Shown piece by piece: positions 58,562-64,000 of a stretch of DNA of 64,000 nucleotides. The position numbers and the translations under genes were made by a program. Origin of the DNA: an uncultured Thiohalocapsa sp. Its GTDB lineage: Bacteria > Pseudomonadota > Gammaproteobacteria > Chromatiales > Chromatiaceae. Numbering within the stretch: position 1 is the first letter of the stretch; every line of letters begins with the position of its first letter. The stretch is from the NCBI RefSeq assembly GCF_913063425.1, contig NZ_CAJXYK010000008.1, forward strand, positions 62,001 to 126,000, written 5' to 3'. A model generated the notes under the pieces. That model was not told the DNA's origin and ran no database searches. It saw only the letters and a program-made list of their open reading frames with translations.

Positions 58562-59050
58562 TTACTCCCCGCCGCTCTGCTGCTTGATGAGCACACGGAT
58601 CTCGCCCGGACGCGGCAGCCCTTTGATGGTGAGCTCCGGCTCATCGCCGGTGGTGTAGATGACAAGATCCCCGGCGTTCAGGAGCCGCTGCAGCAGCGAC
58701 TGCCTGACCCGCACCGTGCGCACCGAGGCCATGTTGGTCTCGGTGTACTGCTTGTTCAGAAAGCCGTGGGTCCACACCAGCTCGTGCGCGGTGATCTCCA
58801 GGTGGTCGAACAGCGCGCTGATCCACCAGCCGAGCAGCTGCAGCAGACCCCAGGCGATGAGCAGGTAGCCGACATAGCGCAGATCCGCCCAGGCCGGCAA
58901 GGGCGTGTCCGCCAGCAGCGCCGAGACGTAGGGGATGCTGCCGGTGACGGCGATGTAGGCGCCGGCCAGCACCAGGAGCCAGTTGAAGAGGGTTCCGAAC
59001 GGGTGCATCCGCCAAACCGACGGTCTCGCTGCGTACAATGGCTGGGACAT
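58562..59050 (-). CDS. Bacterial PH-domain membrane protein
   Basis: A 162-residue protein with two hydrophobic segments (LFNWLLVLAGAYIAVTG and VGYLLIAWGLLQLLGWWI) followed by a bacterial PH-type domain: LEITAHELVWTHGFLNKQYT, NMASVRTVRVRQSLLQRLLN, GDLVIYTTGDEPE. Function unknown; similar proteins are widespread in membranes. The start is ATG 59050. Its TAA lies 20 bases upstream of the solute-binding-protein start, so they are probably co-transcribed. Confidence 0.8.
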   Translation of the reverse strand: MSQPLYAARPSVWRMHPFGTLFNWLLVLAGAYIAVTGSIPYVSALLADTPLPAWADLRYVGYLLIAWGLLQLLGWWISALFDHLEITAHELVWTHGFLNKQYTETNMASVRTVRVRQSLLQRLLNAGDLVIYTTGDEPELTIKGLPRPGEIRVLIKQQSGGE

Positions 59051-59216
59051 CGGACGGCTCCTTGGGGCCAGGTCGCGGGCACGAAAAGGCGCGCAGATAC
59101 TACCAGTAACCACGGGGGAGTGACATGCAGCCGGCGTCCATTACGAGCATTTGCGCACAGGCCGCCGCACGCATGGCGGCCACGCTTCTGCCGCAGCCCA
59201 GCGCGGCATCCGCGTG

Positions 59217-60959
59217 ATGCGCGAGCGAGCGCTGCGCGGGCGCGAGCGCCTGGCCCTGCTGGTGCTGCTGGTGACGGTCGCCCTCGGTGCCGCCGGCGGC
59301 GCCATCGCCGTGCTCCTGGACGTCGCCATGACCGAGCAGCGGCGGCTGCTGGCGGGGCTCGCCGACGGCCAGGCCCGACTCATCGAGGCCGTCGGACAAT
59401 TCGATCAGCGCTTCTCCCAGGACTTTCCCGCCGGCGCCATGGCTGCGACCCTGGAGCAGGTCCGCCGTGCCGCGCGCACCTACGGTGGTCTCGGGCGCAG
59501 CGGCGAGCTGGTGCTCGCGCACCGCACCGGCGACGCCATCGAGTTCCTCGTCGCCGGCGGCGACGCCGAGCGCGCACTGCCGCGCAGCGTGCCCTGGCGC
59601 TCCGGCCTCGCCGAGCCCATGCGCGCCGCCCTGTCCGGCGCCGGGCGTGTGCTGGTCGGGCGCGACTACGACGGCACCCGGGTCCTCGCCGCCGCCGAGC
59701 CGCTTCCGGCCCTGGGCTGGGGCCTGGTGGCCAAGGTGGATCTGGACGAGATCCGCCGGCCCTTCGTGCGCGCCGCGCTGCTGGCACTCGGCATCACGCT
59801 GCTGCTGGCGGCGGCGGGCGCGGTGCTCTTCTTTCGCATCACAGACCCCCTGCTGCGCCGCCTCGCCACCAACGAGGCGCGCTTCCGCGCCCTGTTCGAG
59901 AGCGCGCCGCTCGGCATCGGCCTGGTGCAGCAGGACGGCCGGGTCGCCCTGAGCAATCCGGCGCTGCAGCGCATCCTCGGCCGCGATGCACAGACGCTGT
60001 CGACACAGGGCTTCGGCGAGTTCACCCATCCGGACGATGTCGCGGCCGACCTGACGCAATACCGGGCGCTCTGGGCCGGCGACATCCGGGGCTACCACCT
60101 CGACAAGCGCTACCTGCGCCCCGACGGCAGCCTGGTCTGGGGCCACCTCACCGTGGCCCTGATGCAGGGCGCCGACGGCAGGCCCCTTGGCGCCGTCGGC
60201 ATGGTGGAGGACATCACCGCTGCCAAGCGCATGCAGGCTGAGCTCCAGGAAGCGCAGGAAAAATCCCTGCAGATGGAGAAGCTCTCGGCGCTCGGGACCT
60301 TCGTCGGCGGCATTGCGCACGAGATCAAGAACCCGCTCATGGGGCTCTCCAACTACATCGCCCACGTTGAGGCGAATCTCGCCGACCCGGCGATGCTGGA
60401 CGTGCTGGCCCGGGCCCAAACCCAGGTGCGCCGCATCGGGCGCATCGTCGACGGCGTGCTCGGCTACGCCCGCGGCGACGACAGCGAGCTGCACCGCCTG
60501 GACCCGGCGCAGGTGGCGGCCGACGTGGTGCTGCTGGTGCAGAGCGAGCTGAAGCGCTGGTCCGTCCAGCTGCTCACCGACACACCGGAGACCCCGCTGG
60601 CGGTGATCAGCAACCGCGACGCACTGAGTCAGGCGCTGCTGAATCTGGTGCTGAACGCCATCCAGGCGCTGCGGGATGTCGAGCGCCGCGAGCTATGCAT
60701 CGGCATCAGCGCGCGGGGCGGGCGCGTTGCCATCAGCGTCTGTGACACGGGTCCGGGCGTGCCGGCCGACATCCGGCGGCGCATCTACGACCCCTTCTTC
60801 ACCACCAAGCCGCCGGGTGAAGGCACCGGTCTCGGCCTGAGCGTGGCCCTGCGCGGCATCGAGTCCGTCGGCGGCGAGCTTAAGCTCACGGACAATCCGG
60901 GCGGCGGCGCCTGCTTCACGCTCCTGCTGCCGGCGGCCACGCGCGACGAGCCCAGGTGA
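59217..60959 (+). CDS. Membrane PAS sensor histidine kinase
   Basis: A 580-residue kinase. Helices at about 13-36 and 180-200 flank a periplasmic sensor region. A PAS domain follows (ARFRALFESAPLGIGLVQQD, GMVEDITAAK), then HisKA with phospho-accepting His368 in VGGIAHEIKNPLMG, and the ATPase domain: N box NLVLNAIQAL, G1 DTGPGVP, F PFFTTK, G2 GTGLGLSVALRG. No response regulator is adjacent, so its partner is unknown. ATG 59217 is preferred over the longer upstream frame because the first helix follows it directly. Confidence 0.87.
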   Translation: MRERALRGRERLALLVLLVTVALGAAGGAIAVLLDVAMTEQRRLLAGLADGQARLIEAVGQFDQRFSQDFPAGAMAATLEQVRRAARTYGGLGRSGELVLAHRTGDAIEFLVAGGDAERALPRSVPWRSGLAEPMRAALSGAGRVLVGRDYDGTRVLAAAEPLPALGWGLVAKVDLDEIRRPFVRAALLALGITLLLAAAGAVLFFRITDPLLRRLATNEARFRALFESAPLGIGLVQQDGRVALSNPALQRILGRDAQTLSTQGFGEFTHPDDVAADLTQYRALWAGDIRGYHLDKRYLRPDGSLVWGHLTVALMQGADGRPLGAVGMVEDITAAKRMQAELQEAQEKSLQMEKLSALGTFVGGIAHEIKNPLMGLSNYIAHVEANLADPAMLDVLARAQTQVRRIGRIVDGVLGYARGDDSELHRLDPAQVAADVVLLVQSELKRWSVQLLTDTPETPLAVISNRDALSQALLNLVLNAIQALRDVERRELCIGISARGGRVAISVCDTGPGVPADIRRRIYDPFFTTKPPGEGTGLGLSVALRGIESVGGELKLTDNPGGGACFTLLLPAATRDEPR

Positions 60960-60983
60960 GCCGCATCTGGGATGGCCTGCCCA

Positions 60984-62252
60984 TCAGCCCGTCTCGGCGC
61001 CACCCACCGGCCGGCGCCTGGCGGTGGCGATGGCGGCGAGGCGGGCGCGACGAATGGCCTCCGGGATGCGCCTCTGGTCGGTGGTGGCGGCGGCAATGGC
61101 GCGCTGATTCACCTGCCGGGCGGCGCGGGCGCAGCGGCGCACCAGCTCCCCCTGCGGGTAGGCCCGCTCCTCGAAGCCGGTGCGACCGCGATAGTCCGCC
61201 TCGCAGGCCAGCAGCATCTGCTCCAGTCGCCCCGGACGGCGGAACAGGTCCACGGCCTCCAGCATGCCGAGCAGGGTCGCGGGCCTGACGTCCGCCGCCT
61301 GGTGCACCAGGCCGTGCCAGCGTGCGGTGAGGCGGGCCAGCTCGCAGAAGCGCTTCGGCACCTTGTAGCGTGCACAGATGTCCGCCACCAGCGCGACACT
61401 GCGCGCCTCGTGGCCATGATGGCGCGGCCATTGCTCGCGCGGTGTGGTGCCTTTGCCCAGGTCATGGCAGAGGGCGGCGAAGCGCACCTCGGCGGCATCC
61501 GTGAGCCGTGCCGCGGTGTCCACCACCAGCATCACGTGCTCGCCCGTGTCGATCTCCGGGTGGGCTTGGGACGGCTGTGGTACGCCCCAGAGGCGGTCCA
61601 GCTCCGGCAGCAGTCGCGCCAGGGCGCCGCACGCCCGCAGCACGGTGAAAAAGCGCGACGGCCTGGACTCGGACAGGGCCTTGGCCATTTCCTGCCACAC
61701 CCGCTCCGGCACCAGGGCATCCACCTCGCCCGCGGTGACCATGTCCCGCATCAGCGCCATGGTCTGGTCGGCGACGCGAAAGCCGAGCTCAGCGAAGCGC
61801 GCCGCGAAGCGGGCCACCCGCAGGATGCGCACCGGGTCTTCCACGAAGGCCGGCGACACATGCCGCAGCACCCGGGCCTTCAGGTCCGCGACGCCGCCGA
61901 AGGGGTCGATGATGCGCCCATCCCAGTCCTCGGCAAGGGCGTTGATGGTGAGGTCCCGGCGCGCCAGGTCCTGCTCCAGCGTCACCGTGGCTGAGGCATG
62001 CACCTCGAAGCCATGGTAGCCGGGCGCGGACTTGCGCTCGGTGCGGGCCAGCGCGTACTCGTCTTTGGTCTCCGGGTGCAGAAAGACGGGGAAGTCCCTG
62101 CCCACCTGGGTGAAGCCGCGCCGCTGCATCTCCTGCGGCGTGGCGCCCACCACCACATAGTCGGACTCGTCCACCGGCAGGCACAGCAGGCGGTCGCGCA
62201 CGGCCCCGCCCACCAGGTAGATCTCCAACCCATCGGTGGCGGCGCCGCTCAC
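60984..62252 (-). CDS. cca: CCA-adding tRNA nucleotidyltransferase
   Basis: A 422-residue enzyme that builds or repairs the CCA end of tRNAs. The catalytic core reads YLVGGAVRDRLL and ESDYVVVGATPQEM, followed by RRDLTINALAED and EDPVRILRVARFAARF. The C-terminal part is an HD domain (HVMLVVDTAA, LCHDLGKG, HHGHEARS), giving E. coli-like phosphatase/phosphodiesterase activity. GTG 62252 is chosen because it gives the family length; the frame extends upstream through a GC-rich repeat that would add a Gly-Arg tail. Confidence 0.93.
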   Translation of the reverse strand: MSGAATDGLEIYLVGGAVRDRLLCLPVDESDYVVVGATPQEMQRRGFTQVGRDFPVFLHPETKDEYALARTERKSAPGYHGFEVHASATVTLEQDLARRDLTINALAEDWDGRIIDPFGGVADLKARVLRHVSPAFVEDPVRILRVARFAARFAELGFRVADQTMALMRDMVTAGEVDALVPERVWQEMAKALSESRPSRFFTVLRACGALARLLPELDRLWGVPQPSQAHPEIDTGEHVMLVVDTAARLTDAAEVRFAALCHDLGKGTTPREQWPRHHGHEARSVALVADICARYKVPKRFCELARLTARWHGLVHQAADVRPATLLGMLEAVDLFRRPGRLEQMLLACEADYRGRTGFEERAYPQGELVRRCARAARQVNQRAIAAATTDQRRIPEAIRRARLAAIATARRRPVGGAETG

Positions 62253-62287
62253 GCGCCCTGCTCCGCGCCCTGCTCCGCGCCCTGCTC
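62252..62287. repeat. Three 12-base tandem units at the cca start
   Basis: CGCGCCCTGCTC is repeated three times. It overlaps the proposed GTG start of cca and extends upstream. If translation began further upstream it would encode GAGR repeats. Confidence 0.75.
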
Positions 62288-62540
62288 CGTGCCGTGCGGC
62301 GCGCACGCCGCGGCCGGCGCCCACGAGGAGGTGGCGCCCGCTGCCCGGTGGCGGGCGTCTGCGGCCATGTGCTCCGTTGCCATCGTCGCTCCGCTGGCGG
62401 GTTGGCCCCGGATTATAACGCTGCGGCTCCGGGGCTCCGACAGGGCTTGCCGGAGGATGTCATCGGACACGCCGGGCCGCGCGCACCGGGCAAGTCGGTA
62501 CAATTCGGGGTTTCGGCTCCTGCACGCGGATTGAGACCCC

Positions 62541-63029
62541 ATGCTGCGCCTACTGGGCTATCTCCTGATCCTGGCCGTACTCGGCTACGGCCTCTGGCCC
62601 TACTACACGGTGTTTCGCGTGGATGACGCGGTGCGCGATGCGGACCCCGAAACGCTCGCGCCGTTCGTGGACCTGGCGGCCATCCAGGCGCGCTACGCCA
62701 AGCGCATCCGCACCGCCGTGCCCGCCTTCGAGCCGCGCCCGGACCCGGGTGCGGACCAGGTGGTGGTATGGCTCAAGAGCAACTTGCCGCGGCTGGGTGA
62801 TGCGGCGCTGGATCAGGCCATCACGCTTGAGTGGGTGCAGAGCAGCCTGCGTGAGGCGGCGCAGCGCACCACCGAGAGCCGCCCGGCGCTCTTCATGGAC
62901 GCCATCGACTTCGCCTTCTTCGAGGCCTGGAACCGCTTTGTGATTCGCGTCGGCCCGCTCGGCAGCGAGACCCACGTCGTGCTCGGCCTGGACGGCAAGG
63001 ACTGGCGCATCGTGGACCTGGTGCGCTGA
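62541..63029 (+). CDS. DUF2939 family protein
   Basis: A 162-residue protein with one N-terminal membrane helix (LRLLGYLLILAVLGYGLWPY). It is followed by a DUF2939 pattern: DAVRDADPETLAPFVDLAAI and a C-terminal SETHVVLGLDGKDWRIVDLV. Probably anchored in the inner membrane, facing the periplasm. Function unknown. The start is ATG 62541. Confidence 0.75.
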   Translation: MLRLLGYLLILAVLGYGLWPYYTVFRVDDAVRDADPETLAPFVDLAAIQARYAKRIRTAVPAFEPRPDPGADQVVVWLKSNLPRLGDAALDQAITLEWVQSSLREAAQRTTESRPALFMDAIDFAFFEAWNRFVIRVGPLGSETHVVLGLDGKDWRIVDLVR

Positions 63030-63061
63030 GGGTGTCGCGCGGGCAGGCACTCGGGGCTGCG

Positions 63062-63433
63062 TCAATGCACCAGCTTGTCGTGGTCCAGCAGCAGCAGCCG
63101 GCAGCGCGGGCAGTGCCAGGCCATGTTGGCGGCGGGCCGCAGGTGCATGCTGAGGGTGTTGGGCAGCGCTCTGCCGATGTGCGCGAAGAGCCCGGGGCGG
63201 CCGCGCGCCCGGGGCGAGAAGATGGCCCCCTTGCCCAGCATTACCCAGCCCTGCTCCATGGCGGCCCCGCACTCGGGGCAGCCATAGTCCCGGCCCTGCC
63301 AGAGTGCCGGGTCGTCGGGCACGGCGCGGTTGCGCTTGTGTATCCACACCACCAGAGCAAACAGCAGGCCCAGTGCAAGCAGGCCGCCGGCGACACTGAC
63401 GAGGATGGGCATGAGCTGGCCTGCATCGGCCAT
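63062..63433 (-). CDS. Small membrane protein with zinc-ribbon cysteines
   Basis: A 123-residue protein with one N-terminal helix (PILVSVAGGLLALGLLFALV) and two CxxC pairs (CPECG near residue 53 and CPRC near 110) that could bind zinc. I do not recognise the family. ATG 63433 is chosen because it precedes the helix; the frame extends further upstream without features. Confidence 0.6.
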   Translation of the reverse strand: MADAGQLMPILVSVAGGLLALGLLFALVVWIHKRNRAVPDDPALWQGRDYGCPECGAAMEQGWVMLGKGAIFSPRARGRPGLFAHIGRALPNTLSMHLRPAANMAWHCPRCRLLLLDHDKLVH

Positions 63434-63630
63434 GGGCCGGGCTCCGTTGCGAGGTCGCCGCGCCGCGGGGCGGCTCCGCAACAAGCTCCCACAAGGCGCG
63501 ACTCGGTACTGTGCGCCGCCTCACGCCACCGCAGCCCCACCCCGCAAGGGGTGGGGAGGCCGCAGCGGCGGCTCGGCTAAGATTGCGCCTTTCTCCGCTG
63601 CTGATCTGCGCTGCTGATGGAGCCCCGACC

Positions 63631-64000
63631 ATGATACGACGCAACACCACCCTTGCCGCCCTGCTGCTGCTCATCGCCGGCGATGCCGCCGCCTTCAAGT
63701 GCATGCCCATCTACGGCAACTGGTGCGGCATCGACCATCCGCGCCGGGGCATGCCGCCGCCGGTGGATGCCTTCGACGCCGCCTGCATGCGCCATGACCT
63801 CTGCACCGCCGCCACACCGGTGGACCGGCCCTGCGATATCGCCTTCGTCAACGAGCTGCACGGCATCGCCGCGCAGGTGGGCGGCATGCCCCGGCCGCTG
63901 CAATGGGCCGAGTATGTCATCCGGCTGAAGGCCGGTGGGCCCTGGACCGGCATGCCCATGCCGACGCCCTGGGATGCCATGGGGGCCTTCTCCAGCCTGA
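63631..64000 (+). CDS. Phospholipase A2-like secreted protein, truncated by window edge
   Basis: The first 123 residues of an exported protein. A signal peptide (LAALLLLIAGDAAA) is followed by YGNWCGIDHPRRG and DAFDAACMRHDLC, matching the PLA2 calcium loop and the CxxHDxC active-site helix. Secreted bacterial PLA2 relatives hydrolyse phospholipids. The frame is still open at the right edge. Confidence 0.7.
   Translation, partial: MIRRNTTLAALLLLIAGDAAAFKCMPIYGNWCGIDHPRRGMPPPVDAFDAACMRHDLCTAATPVDRPCDIAFVNELHGIAAQVGGMPRPLQWAEYVIRLKAGGPWTGMPMPTPWDAMGAFSSL

Overview
The window is GC-rich DNA, probably from a gammaproteobacterium related to the purple sulfur or halophilic Chromatiales/Ectothiorhodospiraceae. 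Three things suggest this. There is an Isp-type uptake [NiFe]-hydrogenase with the small subunit-isp1-isp2-large subunit order described in Thiocapsa and its relatives. The mnmA-hflD...purB neighbourhood is typical of Gammaproteobacteria. The backbone also carries lptF, roxA, acnA and cca. No rRNA, tRNA or CRISPR array was seen. Family names are recognised from sequence memory, without database searches.

Layout. 0.4-6.1 kb is the hydrogenase locus: a hupH-like chaperone domain, Tat-exported small subunit, membrane cytochrome-b-like Isp1, HdrD/DsrK-like Isp2 and large subunit. 6.4-10 kb holds a periplasmic polyamine-binding protein translationally close to a membrane GGDEF-EAL protein, an arrangement like the NspS/MbaA sensor pair. 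10-12.5 kb holds a PEGA/SHOCT lipoprotein, mnmA and hflD.

12.6-37 kb is a large accessory and defence island lying between hflD and purB, genes that are adjacent in many gammaproteobacteria. From left to right it contains a VapBC-like toxin-antitoxin pair; a DndA-like cysteine desulfurase, DUF4007 protein and large ATPase operon that looks like part of a DNA-phosphorothioation system without its PAPS-reductase-like partner; a frameshifted nuclease-like remnant; a broken PLD-like gene; and a complete, AT-richer Hachiman pair (hamA-hamB). These are followed by an overlapping three-gene operon (methyltransferase, PLD/SF2 helicase with an S24-like tail, SNase-HhH nuclease); a truncated and a full-length copy of a phosphorothioation-associated methyltransferase-like gene; several further toxin-antitoxin loci; a helicase pseudogene; REP-like repeats; a DruA/DUF4338 scrap; and a decayed second copy of the methyltransferase/helicase junction. 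The island has clearly been rebuilt many times by duplication and deletion.

37.4-64 kb is mainly backbone: an EHD/dynamin-like GTPase, acnA, a small coiled-coil protein, purB, an internally deleted DUF4143 ATPase, an OmpA-like lipoprotein or periplasmic protein, an EamA exporter overlapping roxA, a GNAT-fusion protein, a ClpP-fold lipoprotein, a HIS7-like HisH-HisF fusion, a MerR regulator, lptF, a vanadium-dependent haloperoxidase, a uracil-DNA-glycosylase-like protein, a DUF218 protein overlapping a solute-binding protein, a PH-domain membrane protein, a PAS histidine kinase, cca, and a truncated PLA2-like gene at the right edge.

The most promising leads are the phosphorothioation-like module without a visible DndC, and the methyltransferase-helicase/S24-nuclease operon, whose first junction recurs as a decayed copy about 12.7 kb away.
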